DNA from: Treponema sp.
GTDB lineage: Bacteria > Spirochaetota > Spirochaetia > Treponematales > Treponemataceae
Direction of reading: 5' to 3'
Assembly: GCA_016294035.1 (NCBI GenBank)
Contig: JAEDCT010000001.1
Location: forward strand, 124,001 to 188,000
Length of the DNA: 64,000 bases
A program made the translations under genes and the position numbers. The notes below the pieces were generated by a model, which was not told the origin of the DNA, ran no database searches, and was given only the letters and a program-made list of their open reading frames with translations. Shown one piece after another: positions 50,195 to 59,820 of this stretch (its first letter is position 1; the number at the start of each line of letters is the position of its first letter).

Positions 50195-51316
50195 ATGAAA
50201 AAACCAGATTCTTCTTTTGATTTAGTTTTCCCTAAAAATTCAGGTTGTGATAATACACAGATTAACTTCTATTGTGGGTCATGCAATCTTGATGAAATAT
50301 ATTTTGCGCTCGATGACAGTCCATATCCATCACGTCTTTTTGTAACCGACGAAACAATTGCGAAACTTGACTGCATGAAAGACTTTGTTTCCAAATTCAA
50401 GGAATCAAGACGCGGCAATGATACACTCCTGGTTCTTGGAGCCGGAGAAAAATACAAGACAATTGAAAGTGTTCTCAAAATTGTAAGCACAGCCCTTGAC
50501 GCAAACTACAACAGAAATTGTCTTTTTGTAGCCATTGGCGGTGGTGTGATCTGCGACATGACAGGATTTGCAGCAAGCATGTTCAAGCGTGGAGTTGATG
50601 CAGAATTTGTTCCGACAACACTTCTTGCTGATGTTGATGCATCTATTGGCGGAAAGACTGGATGTGATTTTTCAAGCTACAAGAATATGATCGGAGCATT
50701 CTACCCTGCAAAAAAAATACATATATGGCCATCCTTTGTAAAAACACTTCCAGAAAAGGAATTTATTTCAGGACTTGCAGAAGCTGTAAAAACCGCATTT
50801 CTCTTTTCGAAGGAAATGTGCGATCTCTTGAAAAACAACAGGGAAAAAATTCTTTCACGGGATGAAAAAATACTTTTCAAGGTAATCAGCGAATGCGCAA
50901 AGGCAAAGGCTTCCATTGTTCACGAGGATTTCAAGGAAAAAGGAAGAAGAGCTTTCCTTAACCTTGGACATACATTTGGCCATGCCCTGGAAAGTGTTGC
51001 TGGACTTGGAAAAGTAACCCATGGTGAAGGTGTTGCCTGGGGTATGGGAAGAGCAATTGCCCTTTCTGAAAAACTTGGATTATGCACGAAAAACTTTGCA
51101 GATGACTGCAAGCAGATTCTTGAATCCTATGGCTACTGCACGCAAAAACAACACCCTGCAATTTCAGACAGGGATATAGACAAAATTATCAGTGCAATGC
51201 ACAAGGACAAGAAAAACTCAAGTTCGAGGGGAACAAAGGTAATTCTTCAGTCTGACTGGCAAAACACAATTATAAGGGAAGTTTCTGATCAGGATATTGA
51301 TTCTGTATTACGGTAA
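50195..51316 (+). CDS. aroB: 3-Dehydroquinate synthase
   Basis: AroB is the second enzyme of the shikimate pathway. The 373-residue protein has the NAD/metal pattern VAIGGGVICDMTGFAAS, PTTLLADVDASIGGKTGCD, GLAEAVKTAF and the His ligands in LNLGHTFGHALE and THGEGVAWGM. It lies 7 bases upstream of the cysteine desulfurase gene. Confidence 0.96.
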   Translation: MKKPDSSFDLVFPKNSGCDNTQINFYCGSCNLDEIYFALDDSPYPSRLFVTDETIAKLDCMKDFVSKFKESRRGNDTLLVLGAGEKYKTIESVLKIVSTALDANYNRNCLFVAIGGGVICDMTGFAASMFKRGVDAEFVPTTLLADVDASIGGKTGCDFSSYKNMIGAFYPAKKIHIWPSFVKTLPEKEFISGLAEAVKTAFLFSKEMCDLLKNNREKILSRDEKILFKVISECAKAKASIVHEDFKEKGRRAFLNLGHTFGHALESVAGLGKVTHGEGVAWGMGRAIALSEKLGLCTKNFADDCKQILESYGYCTQKQHPAISDRDIDKIISAMHKDKKNSSSRGTKVILQSDWQNTIIREVSDQDIDSVLR

Positions 51317-51322
51317 GAAAAA

Positions 51323-52495
51323 ATGATTTCAAGAGAGCATTACTTTGACTGGGCTGCAACATCACCCAGCGATGAAGAAATTATCAGAAAGGCTATGGAA
51401 ATTTCCCTTGAACACTGGGGAAATCCATCAAGCATCCACGAAGCCGGAGTTGACGCAAGAAAAGCACTTGAAGAAGCCAGGCAACGATGTGCAAGGGCAA
51501 TGGGCGTTAAAAGTGAGCATATTTACTTTACATCTGGGGGAACTGAATCAGATCATATTCCTCTTGTTGCACTTCTCTCACGCCCGGCCAAGGGAAACAT
51601 TATCCTAAGTGCAATTGAGCACCCGGCTCTAAGAGAAATGACAAAGCCTCTGGAAAATACAGGATGGAAAGTAAAGACTGTTAATCCAGACAAAGATGGT
51701 TTTGTTACTCCCGAAGCCGTTGCCAGCCTTATTGACAAGGACACTGCATTCATAAGCATTATGGCTGTAAACAATGAAACAGGTGCCGTCCAGGATATTT
51801 ATGGAATCAGCGATGCCATAACAAAAAAAACCGAAGGAAAAAGAAGACCTTTCTTTCATGTTGATTGCGTTCAGGCTGCCGGTAAGATTCCACTCAATCT
51901 TGCATACAAGGGAATTGACTCAGCCTCTTTCAGTGCCCACAAAATTGGTGGACCAAGAGGAATAGGCATTCTCTACCTCACAAAGGAAATAAACTCATTC
52001 CTAAAAGGTGGCGGACAGGAAAAGAACGTACGAAGCGGAACAGAAAACCTGTTTGGGGCAACAGCCTTTGCAATGTGCCTTGAAAAATATTTCATTTCAA
52101 GCAGCAACACAAAAGCCATGGAAAGATACAACACACAGCTTGAAAGCACAAAAAGATTCATAGAAAAACTGATGGAAATTCCAGAGACAATCATGATTCC
52201 TCATTGCAGGGGAAAAGATGACTCAAAGAATTTTTCACCATGGGTAATTCAATGTGCATTTCCTGGAATCCCGGGGCAAGTAATGGAAAGAGCCCTGAGC
52301 ACAGAAGGATACTACATTTCAACTGGAAGTGCATGTTCCTCAAAAAGCCATGCAAGACCTGTCCTGGACACAATGCAAATTCCACCAGAGGAAAAGGAAA
52401 GTGCCGTCAGGTTCAGTTTTGGTCATGAAACCACACAAAAAGCCATTGATGAACTTCTTGAAACAGTTGAAAAAACAAGACGAAAGTTCCTGTAG
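51323..52495 (+). CDS. Cysteine desulfurase (NifS/IscS-like)
   Basis: This PLP enzyme takes sulfur from cysteine for FeS clusters or thiolated tRNA. It has DWAATSPSDE, SGGTESDH, HVDCVQAAGKIPL, the PLP Lys in SFSAHKIGGPRGIG and the catalytic Cys in STGSACSSKSH. The 390-residue length matches group I NifS/IscS proteins. No scaffold gene (iscU/nifU) is adjacent. Confidence 0.92.
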   Translation: MISREHYFDWAATSPSDEEIIRKAMEISLEHWGNPSSIHEAGVDARKALEEARQRCARAMGVKSEHIYFTSGGTESDHIPLVALLSRPAKGNIILSAIEHPALREMTKPLENTGWKVKTVNPDKDGFVTPEAVASLIDKDTAFISIMAVNNETGAVQDIYGISDAITKKTEGKRRPFFHVDCVQAAGKIPLNLAYKGIDSASFSAHKIGGPRGIGILYLTKEINSFLKGGGQEKNVRSGTENLFGATAFAMCLEKYFISSSNTKAMERYNTQLESTKRFIEKLMEIPETIMIPHCRGKDDSKNFSPWVIQCAFPGIPGQVMERALSTEGYYISTGSACSSKSHARPVLDTMQIPPEEKESAVRFSFGHETTQKAIDELLETVEKTRRKFL

Positions 52496-52521
52496 TTTTA
52501 ATCTTTCTTTTAGAACTCTAC

Positions 52522-52551
52522 CCCCGGTAAAAGAATGCCGGGATTTTTTTT
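52522..52551 (+). terminator. Terminator after the cysteine desulfurase gene
   Basis: CCCGG (52523-52527) pairs with CCGGG (52538-52542), followed by eight T. It ends the aroB operon. Confidence 0.75.
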
Positions 52552-52677
52552 AGATAAATAAGGTCTTGTATCAATTTGCAAATAATGATATATTTTTGAA
52601 AAGTTTTTGGTACATGCGTTCTAATATGCATGCAATTCATTTTTTTTAATCATTGTACATTATCAAGGAAGGACATT

Positions 52678-53100
52678 ATGGCAATCAGAGGCGAGCTTTT
52701 CACAAATCAGGTGAATCTTGACAACCGTTCATATTACTTTAACGTAAAGGAAAACAGAAACGGAGATATTTTTCTGCAGATTGTTGAAAGCAAAATAAAA
52801 GACGGAGAAGATGACAGACGTGCTATCGTTGTTTTTGCAGATGACATGCAGAAATTCCTGTCAGGAATGGATGAGTCACTGAAGTTTGTAGACAAGGAAA
52901 AGAAAGAAAGAGCAAAACTTCGTGCAGAAAAAAAAGCAGCAAAGGAAGCAAAATTTGCAAAGGGCGGAGAAAAAGATTCTAAGCCAGTTGCAAAAAAGGT
53001 ATTCAGAAGAAAAGGTGAAAGTCGTCTTGTTGCAGAAAAGAAGGCAGAAAAAAGAATTCATGTAGTGTCAAAAAGACAGACTTCTTCCGATGAATATTAA
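52678..53100 (+). CDS. PUR-domain nucleic-acid-binding protein (BpuR-like)
   Basis: The ATG at 52678 (MAIRGELFTN) follows AAGGAAGG; the longer frame to 52630 is not needed. The 140-residue protein has the DUF3276/PurA-like fold (GELFTNQVNLDNRSYYFNVKENRNGDIFLQIVESK) and a strongly basic Lys/Ala-rich C-terminal tail (KKERAKLRAEKKAAKEAKF). Relatives in Borrelia and Bacteroidetes bind DNA and RNA. The tail is longer than in BpuR and may add non-specific binding. Confidence 0.88.
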   Translation: MAIRGELFTNQVNLDNRSYYFNVKENRNGDIFLQIVESKIKDGEDDRRAIVVFADDMQKFLSGMDESLKFVDKEKKERAKLRAEKKAAKEAKFAKGGEKDSKPVAKKVFRRKGESRLVAEKKAEKRIHVVSKRQTSSDEY

Positions 53101-53123
53101 TCCTACATTAATTTAACAGGAAA

Positions 53124-53167
53124 AAAGCCCATGAAAACTGATTGAATGTTCAGTTTTCATGGGCTTT
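53124..53167. terminator. Bidirectional terminator between PUR gene and rnhB
   Basis: A perfect 17-bp stem (53124-53140 with 53151-53167) is flanked by an A-run and a T-run. It serves both convergent genes. Confidence 0.85.
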
Positions 53168-53171
53168 ATTT

Positions 53172-53777
53172 TTACTTGTAATTGAAACTCAAGCGCTGAA
53201 TTGGAGAAGGTCCCAGCTCCCGGCAAATTTTCTTGTGCAGTGGAGTGGGATACCCCTTGTGCCTGGCATACAGATATTCCGGATAGAGCTTGTCATATTT
53301 TTCGACCATAAGTCTGTCACGATTTACTTTTGCTATGATACTGGCAGCCATTACGCAAGGATACTTTCCATCAGCCTTTGGTTCTGAAAAAACAGAGCAA
53401 TTTATTTCAGGAACAAAAGTTCCATCACAAACTGCACAAATGTCTTCAGGGATAGATGGCAGATCATAGGAATTCTTCTTACACCACTCACCTATTTTAG
53501 TCAGCATGTCATCATAGGCAATTTTCATGGCTTTTAAGGATGCTTTCAGGATGTTAATTCTGTCAATTTCATCATGCTCAACCTGGCCGTAACCCCACAG
53601 GCATTTATCAATAATTACATCATAAGCTGCGAGTCTTTTTTTCTCTGTAAGTTTTTTTGAATCATTAAGAAGTTCTAGAGGAAAGTCATGAGGCACAATT
53701 ACGCATGCAGCAGAAACAGGACCTGCCAGCGGGCCTCGTCCAGCCTCATCAAGACCAGCAAAAAAATCAATCTTCAT
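53172..53777 (-). CDS. rnhB: Ribonuclease HII
   Basis: RNase HII removes RNA from RNA-DNA hybrids and single ribonucleotides. The 201-residue protein has AGLDEAGRGPLAGPV (Asp-Glu catalytic pair), DSKKLTEKKR, CDGTFVPE, MAASIIAKVNRDRLM and HKGYPTPLH. It starts 23 bases after the stop of the large envelope gene. Confidence 0.97.
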   Translation of the reverse strand: MKIDFFAGLDEAGRGPLAGPVSAACVIVPHDFPLELLNDSKKLTEKKRLAAYDVIIDKCLWGYGQVEHDEIDRINILKASLKAMKIAYDDMLTKIGEWCKKNSYDLPSIPEDICAVCDGTFVPEINCSVFSEPKADGKYPCVMAASIIAKVNRDRLMVEKYDKLYPEYLYARHKGYPTPLHKKICRELGPSPIQRLSFNYK

Positions 53778-53799
53778 GAAACAACCCTACAAGAAAAAA

Positions 53800-55905
53800 T
53801 CAAAAACTGGAAAAAGCATTGCTTTCTTCACTAACAACAGAATCAACATCTTTCCAGATATAGCGGCTCTTGTCTGAAACCTGGCCGCCCTGAAATGCAA
53901 AAGAACAGCTTTTAACAAGTACCTTTGAACTTACAAGCTCAATTGCACGGCAGAGCATTCCATTAACGGAAAAAGATGAACTGCCAAAACTTCCATTTGA
54001 GTTTCTCAAGGTTACGACTGAACAGGTGGAAGAAGTAAATGTAAGCCTGCATTTATCAAGCATGAAATCACAGTTATCAAGATTCAATGCAGATATGTAT
54101 GAAGAAGAAAAACCAGTTAGACCTGAATTCATAATTGTAATTCCTGAATCCACACCACGAACCAGAACGGAGCCTTCATGACTTACAAGAGAAATTTCAC
54201 AGTCATCAAATAAAAGAACAGATGAAGCAGAAACAATACACGGATTTGTATGTGAATCAGAATAGCCGTTCTTTGAAATATGAATTCCAGACATGCTCAC
54301 CTTTGCCTCGTCAAAGCAAAGAGATGCATCGTTTTCAAGAACAAAGGATGCTTCATTTCCCAGAATCTGACAAGAAACACCGATTATCTTCTTTTCGCCG
54401 CCAGAAATTCTTATGGTCCCACTGACATGAAGGCGGGTAAATTCATTTGAATTAATTACACTAAGAACCTGATCAAAAGAATTAAATGGATTCTCGTAAC
54501 TTCCATCAGCATGGTCATTTACAGAATCTGAAGCAACAAGATAATAATTCATGGTGTCCAGAACAACCTGCTTTTCTGCAACTTCACTTTTATTGGAACT
54601 ATCATCAACACTGTAAGCCTTTATCTTTAAGAAAAACGCCTTGTCAGATGGGAGTTCATATTTTATTGAATCTGAAGCTTCCATGTAGTCTGTCATGGAA
54701 ACTTCTTCAAAGCTTCTTATCATTGCAGCATCAAATCCAGTCTCAGAAACATGAGCATCACTTATGCTGTACATGACATGAGAATCTTCTTCACCATCAA
54801 ATGAAACCTGAAGCATCTTTCTTCCATTTTCATTTACGACAGATGCAATAATCTCAGGTTTGCATGGAGGGTCCTTGTCAAAATCATATTCACACGTAAG
54901 CTTGCCATGGCACAACCCGTGACTGGAAACCTCAAGGCTTATTGTTCCCTGCAGTTTTTCACCGGTAAATGCATCTGCAAAAAGCTCGTCTGCAACAAAT
55001 AACTTGCCTTCATCATTTCGTTTTGTAATGGAATAGCTTGAGTCTGACAAATGAAATCTCATAAGCCCCTCAAGAGTAACATCACACACAAGGTCAGGCT
55101 TTTCATTGAGAACATATTCAAAAACTGGATTTCCTGGCTCATATTCCACGGACTGCCACCTAATGACATGGGGAACGGACCTGTCAACTGTAATATTGTC
55201 ACTAAGCCCATCCCAATATTCATCATCAATCTGGTAAATAAATTTTTTATTCTTGAAACAAATATCATTCCAATCCAGAATTTCAAAAGGATATTCAATA
55301 TCATTTGTATCAGAATATGCTGAATATGCATTTTCATTTTCAACGTGCACAATATAATGCAATTTTACAAGACCATTTGTCATTGTGACAGGAACATATC
55401 TGTCAACAGTATTTTTTTCAGACAACAAAAAAGGTCCTGTTAAATAAGGAGGCTTCTGATTATCGAGGGAATACTTGAATCCATTGGGAACCTGAAAACT
55501 TTTTCCACCTGAATACTTTCTCACAGGATCAGATGCAACGGACTTAACAAAAGCTGCAGAATCTGCATCAAGAGAACCTGCATTAAAATCACTGACTGTA
55601 TACTCAATTGTATAATCTGACCTGGACTCACCTGTCTTTGAAACACATGAAATTTTTAAGACAACTTTTCCAGTTTCATTTATGACCACAGGTCTGTCAT
55701 AAGAAAATCCAGATTCAAGGGGATCTGAATTTGTCAGAGAATAGAAAACATCAACATCTTCCTCAAGAGCAACAACCAGAGGCTGAATATTATTCCAGTT
55801 TCCCTCACATGGGCTGAGAATGTTTTTTTTTGAAAATCCAAAGGAAAAAACAGGAAACAGGGTTAAAGACAATGCAGTCAAAACAATTTTTCTTGAAATC
55901 TTCAT
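53800..55905 (-). CDS. Large secreted protein with Ig-like and beta-helix regions
   Basis: The 701-residue product starts with a signal peptide (RKIVLTALSLTLFPVFSFG). The middle has several chitobiase-like/fibronectin-type beta domains (YSLTNSDPLESGFSYDRPV, YEYVLNEKPD-like blocks, MYSISDAHVSETGFD). The last 220 residues look like a parallel beta-helix (DGSYENPFNSFDQVLSVINSN, LRVSGTIRISGG-like, SGIHISKNGYSDSHTNPCIV). It is probably surface- or periplasm-located. Function is unknown. It abuts the phosphoribosyltransferase gene. Confidence 0.75.
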   Translation of the reverse strand: MKISRKIVLTALSLTLFPVFSFGFSKKNILSPCEGNWNNIQPLVVALEEDVDVFYSLTNSDPLESGFSYDRPVVINETGKVVLKISCVSKTGESRSDYTIEYTVSDFNAGSLDADSAAFVKSVASDPVRKYSGGKSFQVPNGFKYSLDNQKPPYLTGPFLLSEKNTVDRYVPVTMTNGLVKLHYIVHVENENAYSAYSDTNDIEYPFEILDWNDICFKNKKFIYQIDDEYWDGLSDNITVDRSVPHVIRWQSVEYEPGNPVFEYVLNEKPDLVCDVTLEGLMRFHLSDSSYSITKRNDEGKLFVADELFADAFTGEKLQGTISLEVSSHGLCHGKLTCEYDFDKDPPCKPEIIASVVNENGRKMLQVSFDGEEDSHVMYSISDAHVSETGFDAAMIRSFEEVSMTDYMEASDSIKYELPSDKAFFLKIKAYSVDDSSNKSEVAEKQVVLDTMNYYLVASDSVNDHADGSYENPFNSFDQVLSVINSNEFTRLHVSGTIRISGGEKKIIGVSCQILGNEASFVLENDASLCFDEAKVSMSGIHISKNGYSDSHTNPCIVSASSVLLFDDCEISLVSHEGSVLVRGVDSGITIMNSGLTGFSSSYISALNLDNCDFMLDKCRLTFTSSTCSVVTLRNSNGSFGSSSFSVNGMLCRAIELVSSKVLVKSCSFAFQGGQVSDKSRYIWKDVDSVVSEESNAFSSF

Positions 55906-56517
55906 TTATTTGTCCTTAAAAATAGGCTCAAGCACTTCCCTCAATTCAGGATATGGCTTATAAAAATTTTCCTCGAGCTCTTCTTTTGTCAGGCCAACCA
56001 GTTCATGGCTGTTATAGTTAATCCAGTTATTGTTTTCAGGTTTATCAATTTCAAATTTCCTGCACCAGTAATCGGGCTGAACAGGTAAAACATCCTTCCA
56101 CTTGTAGATCTTATAATCATGAACAACAACCTTAATGTTTTCTCTTGGAACACCCTTATCCATGAGAATCCTAACAAGGTAATTCAAGGTATGTCCCGAG
56201 TCAAAAATATCATCCACAAGAAGAATCTTGTCACCGGCACGAAGATATTCAGGAGAATATGTCCATCCATCAATCCTGACCTGAGAATTTGACTGCACGT
56301 CTGAATAACTTCTGGCCACAACGGCTGCGTAAAGAATTGGCTTGTGCTTGTCCTTTAATGCAACCTTGTAATATTCGCTGATAACATTGGCCATATAGGC
56401 ACCACCGCGAAGAGACGTGTAAATTACATCAGGAACAAAACCGTCAATCTGATAGATTTTATGAGCAAGCTTGAGTGCATCAATTCTGACTTTGTCGTAT
56501 GGCAAAAATTCTTTCAT
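55906..56517 (-). CDS. Phosphoribosyltransferase (purine salvage type)
   Basis: The 203-residue type I PRTase has the PRPP loop ILLVDDIFDSGHTLNYLV and an early DVIYTSLRGGAYMANVISEYY block. It resembles hypoxanthine/xanthine-guanine PRTases of anaerobes. The substrate is not certain: the WCRKFEIDKPENNNWINYNSHEL tail is like Gpt/xanthine PRTases of this type. The neighbours give no hint. Confidence 0.8.
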   Translation of the reverse strand: MKEFLPYDKVRIDALKLAHKIYQIDGFVPDVIYTSLRGGAYMANVISEYYKVALKDKHKPILYAAVVARSYSDVQSNSQVRIDGWTYSPEYLRAGDKILLVDDIFDSGHTLNYLVRILMDKGVPRENIKVVVHDYKIYKWKDVLPVQPDYWCRKFEIDKPENNNWINYNSHELVGLTKEELEENFYKPYPELREVLEPIFKDK

Positions 56518-56527
56518 GATAATTTTC

Positions 56528-57643
56528 CTATTTCAAAACCTTGCCTTTCAACGGCTGATACAAACCTCTGGCACTTACATAGAATGCCTGAGGACCACTA
56601 ATTATGATTTTTCCCAAAATTCTGGCCGGACGCGAAGTATCGATCCCGGAATCAGGCAATGAATCAAAAACAACCCTTGCATTTCCCGAAAGAAAACTTT
56701 GTCCCTGAGACGGAATATAATCAACCAAAAGATCACACTGCCACTTTCCGCCTTCAATTTCATAGCCATCAGAAACACTGCCGTCCCAGATAACATAGCA
56801 GTTTGCATAAAGAGTCGGGTCAGCACAAACTTCCTTAAATGAATAATTATCCTTCAGGGAATCAAATGTAGGTTCCTTGAACAGTTTTTCCATGGAAGAT
56901 GCTTTCATTTTAATGGAAGGTATGGCATTGCTCAAAACGATTCTATTTACTTCTACCTGTGCAGCATTGTCCCTTGAGTCTGCAAATAATGATTTTGCGG
57001 CATCAAAAGAATAGCGCACATCCTTAGCCCTGAGAACATAACTTTTTGCTACTGTGGAAGTGGCATCAAGAGGATGCTCAATCTCATCATCAGAAAGTTC
57101 AAGCTGCCCTCCAGTATACCTTGGCTCAACCCCAAGCTTAAGGGGATTGACTGCAACAAAAACAGATAGAACTGCTCCCAGAAAAAGACCTCCGAGAATA
57201 CAGTTTCGTACATGAAGTGGATTTACACCAAGAGGCGGGTAATATTTTTTTATTTCACCAGTATCAACATATTTTACAATTGTTGAATAGTCACCATTTT
57301 TTTGAATAAATTCCAAAGCCGATTTTGCGGTCTTGTTGTTAGGATCAAAATCCAGGACATTTAGATAATATTCAATGGCCCTGTCAGTTTCTCCGTGTCT
57401 CAGGAAAATGGCAGCCTGACCAAGGAGAAGATCTGTGTTGTTTACCTTTATTCCCCTGGCCTTTGTAAAGCATCTTGTTGCACTTCCAGCAACATCGGCA
57501 TACAAATAGGCAATTCCGCAGGTAACATAGTATTCAAAGACACCATCATAAAGATCAGCATGGGATTCAAGAAGCCTGATTGCCTGCTCAAATTTCCGCT
57601 GTTTCAAGAGATACTTTGCTATGTCCAATGCCGAATCTGCCAT
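56528..57643 (-). CDS. TPR-domain membrane protein
   Basis: The 371-residue protein has N-terminal TPR units (AKYLLKQRKFEQAIRLLE, GIAYLYADVAGSATRCFTKA, FLRHGETDRAIEYYLNVLDFDPNN), a single membrane helix (GGLFLGAVLSVFVAVNPL, about 150-168) and a C-terminal domain of unknown type with KWQCDLLVDYIPSQG. It forms a run with two further envelope genes, with gaps of 3-5 bases. Function is unknown; such proteins often organise envelope complexes. Confidence 0.75.
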   Translation of the reverse strand: MADSALDIAKYLLKQRKFEQAIRLLESHADLYDGVFEYYVTCGIAYLYADVAGSATRCFTKARGIKVNNTDLLLGQAAIFLRHGETDRAIEYYLNVLDFDPNNKTAKSALEFIQKNGDYSTIVKYVDTGEIKKYYPPLGVNPLHVRNCILGGLFLGAVLSVFVAVNPLKLGVEPRYTGGQLELSDDEIEHPLDATSTVAKSYVLRAKDVRYSFDAAKSLFADSRDNAAQVEVNRIVLSNAIPSIKMKASSMEKLFKEPTFDSLKDNYSFKEVCADPTLYANCYVIWDGSVSDGYEIEGGKWQCDLLVDYIPSQGQSFLSGNARVVFDSLPDSGIDTSRPARILGKIIISGPQAFYVSARGLYQPLKGKVLK

Positions 57644-57648
57644 TTAGC

Positions 57649-58884
57649 CTATTTGCTCCTTAATTTTGTCAGGATAGAATCGAGTTCTGAATTTAGCCTT
57701 GCCAGTTCCTTCTCATCAATCTGCCCCTCCTCATTCTTAAGCTGGGCAATATGATCAATAAGATTCTGAATATATTCAGGATCAAGCTGTTCTTCAGTAA
57801 CTGCATCTGAATTATACACTAAAGAAGCAGAATTATCATCACCAATGTAGATAGACTTTTCATAGTCCGGTGTCTTGTCTTCAACCAATGGCTGATTTGC
57901 ATCTGAAGACGAAAGAAGTACTGGAGACGGAGCAATATCTGTTGTTCCCTGGAGTGCCTTTGAATTTGCAGACAAAGCAGCACGACCAGCCTTCAAGTCA
58001 GCAAGGAATTTCTTTCCTGCAGGAATATTGTCATCTGTTGCTGTTGATATGTAAAAGGTATAGCATTCGGTCTTGAGGGAATCAAGATAGGTTGTCTGCC
58101 AGTTGATTGCCAGAGCTGAATTATTGTAATTCTTGACTGAATTAAAGCTCTTTGACATCTGAACGGATGGAACCCAGGTAGATTTTGAAAGAAGATCCTT
58201 GTTTCCAAGTGTAACAGCATAAGGCCTTGAAATTCCTGTGCCATTGAGAAGGAACTGAATTGCAGCCTTCTTGTTTGCTGACCTTACCCAAAGATCCTCG
58301 TCCATTGAAAGCATCTGCATTTCAGAATTGATTCTGCTGTGGGCTGCACTTGAAAAGTGACAGTTGCTTTTTTCTCCAAGATTAGTGTCAAACAACCCCT
58401 TGAGTGCGAAAGACTGAAGTGAATCTCCAAGGTTAATGACATAAACAGTAACACGAAGCATATCAAGTTTTGTTGAAGTTGGAATTGAAGGCATGAAGCT
58501 GAAATCAACTACTACCTCAGCCTGATTCCTCACAAGATATGCCATCTGGGCTCCCAATGGAGTCTTTATTGCCTCAGTGAAACATCCGCCAACCTTTGAA
58601 AGCTTATACTCCTTTCGACCAATCTTAAGAGAAAAATATGTAGATGAAAAAGAATCATATGTGCTCAAAAGTGGAATAGGATCTCCCTGCTCTGGAATTG
58701 CATAGAAACCGAAATTTCCGCTTGATCCATCAAGGAAAAGCATTGAATCACCCTTGTTTACTATAAGTTTCTTTGATTCGTAAAGCTCACCCTTAAAATC
58801 AGATTCACTATCTTGAGCAAAACCAGAAAAAACAAATGCACTCAGGAACAAAATCTCAAATATTTTCTTAACGTTTCTTTTCAT
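57649..58884 (-). CDS. Secreted protein, unknown function, coiled-coil tail
   Basis: The signal peptide (KKIFEILFLSAFVFSGFAQ) is followed by a large beta-rich domain (about 25-270; YLVRNQAEVVVDFSFMP, DTNLGEKSNCHFSS). The C-terminus is helical and likely a coiled coil (QNLIDHIAQLKNEEGQIDEKELARLNSELDSI). The gene is 5 bases from the TPR gene and 3 bases from the next. No family is recognised. Confidence 0.7.
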   Translation of the reverse strand: MKRNVKKIFEILFLSAFVFSGFAQDSESDFKGELYESKKLIVNKGDSMLFLDGSSGNFGFYAIPEQGDPIPLLSTYDSFSSTYFSLKIGRKEYKLSKVGGCFTEAIKTPLGAQMAYLVRNQAEVVVDFSFMPSIPTSTKLDMLRVTVYVINLGDSLQSFALKGLFDTNLGEKSNCHFSSAAHSRINSEMQMLSMDEDLWVRSANKKAAIQFLLNGTGISRPYAVTLGNKDLLSKSTWVPSVQMSKSFNSVKNYNNSALAINWQTTYLDSLKTECYTFYISTATDDNIPAGKKFLADLKAGRAALSANSKALQGTTDIAPSPVLLSSSDANQPLVEDKTPDYEKSIYIGDDNSASLVYNSDAVTEEQLDPEYIQNLIDHIAQLKNEEGQIDEKELARLNSELDSILTKLRSK

Positions 58885-58887
58885 GTC

Positions 58888-59820
58888 TTACTTCCCCTGA
58901 TACTTGCTGTCAAGAAGTTTCTGTATCAATGCAGCCTTCTGCTTTAAGGTAAATATTTCCTCATCTGAAACAGGTCCCTTGCTTGCCTTAGAAGTGTTGC
59001 CATCAGTTTTGCTTTCTGGAACCGATTCATTCCTTGTGTTTTCTGAAGAAACTGATTCAACAACAGGCCCACTTTGGGAATATGTCATATTGTTTGCAGC
59101 ATTGTATTCAAGCTCAAGAATTCTTTCCCTGGCCTGTGCAAGCTGTTTTCTAAGTTCCTTTGCATCTTCGGTCTGATAGATTCTAAGCTGTTTCTCATAA
59201 GTTTCACGGGCACTCAAATATTCTTCACCAGTAAGTTTAAGCAGATAAAGAAGTTTTTCCTCACGTTCCCGCTGATTAATAAGACTGATTTTGAAGAGGC
59301 TGTCCTCAACTTTTGAACTTTCGGGAAATTCAGAAACAACCCTTTCATACAGGGTCTTTGCAGTTTCAAATGAATAATCCTCATAGAAACACTCTGCAAT
59401 CCAGAAAAGAGCTGAAGAATACACAGGACTCTCCGGATTTTCATGGCAGAAATCACTGAGTTCAAGGACTGCATTGTCATTCTGACCAACATAGTGGAGG
59501 ATTCGGCCCCTCTGATACTTTACGTTTGGCAACAAAGAACTGTCATTGAAAGTCTGCATAAAATAATTGCAGTCAGATAGAGCATTGGAAAATTTTTCCA
59601 TGTTCATTTCGCTCATGATAATCATATACCAGACAGAATCATTTGATACTGATGGATCTGTGGCAGCCTTCCTCAAGAAAAATGCTGCATTTGTCCAATC
59701 CCCCTTCTGGTATGACAGGTAGCCGTCCAACAGAGAATCATTCTGAATATTCTGAGCATGCACTGATGTCAAAAGCAATGCCAGCAAAAAAGGCAATAGG
59801 TAACGGTGCTTTATTTCCAT
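58888..59820 (-). CDS. Secreted TPR protein
   Basis: The 310-residue product has a signal peptide (LLPFLLALLLTSVHAQ) and several TPR-like repeats (DGYLSYQKGDWTNAAFFLRKA, YQRGRILHYVGQNDNAVLELS, ALFWIAECFYEDYSFETAKTLYERV). A coiled coil (KELRKQLAQARERILELEYNA) and a low-complexity linker come at the end. The layout resembles CpoB/YbgF-type periplasmic proteins, but that is only an impression. It overlaps rpe by 10 bases. Confidence 0.75.
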   Translation of the reverse strand: MEIKHRYLLPFLLALLLTSVHAQNIQNDSLLDGYLSYQKGDWTNAAFFLRKAATDPSVSNDSVWYMIIMSEMNMEKFSNALSDCNYFMQTFNDSSLLPNVKYQRGRILHYVGQNDNAVLELSDFCHENPESPVYSSALFWIAECFYEDYSFETAKTLYERVVSEFPESSKVEDSLFKISLINQREREEKLLYLLKLTGEEYLSARETYEKQLRIYQTEDAKELRKQLAQARERILELEYNAANNMTYSQSGPVVESVSSENTRNESVPESKTDGNTSKASKGPVSDEEIFTLKQKAALIQKLLDSKYQGK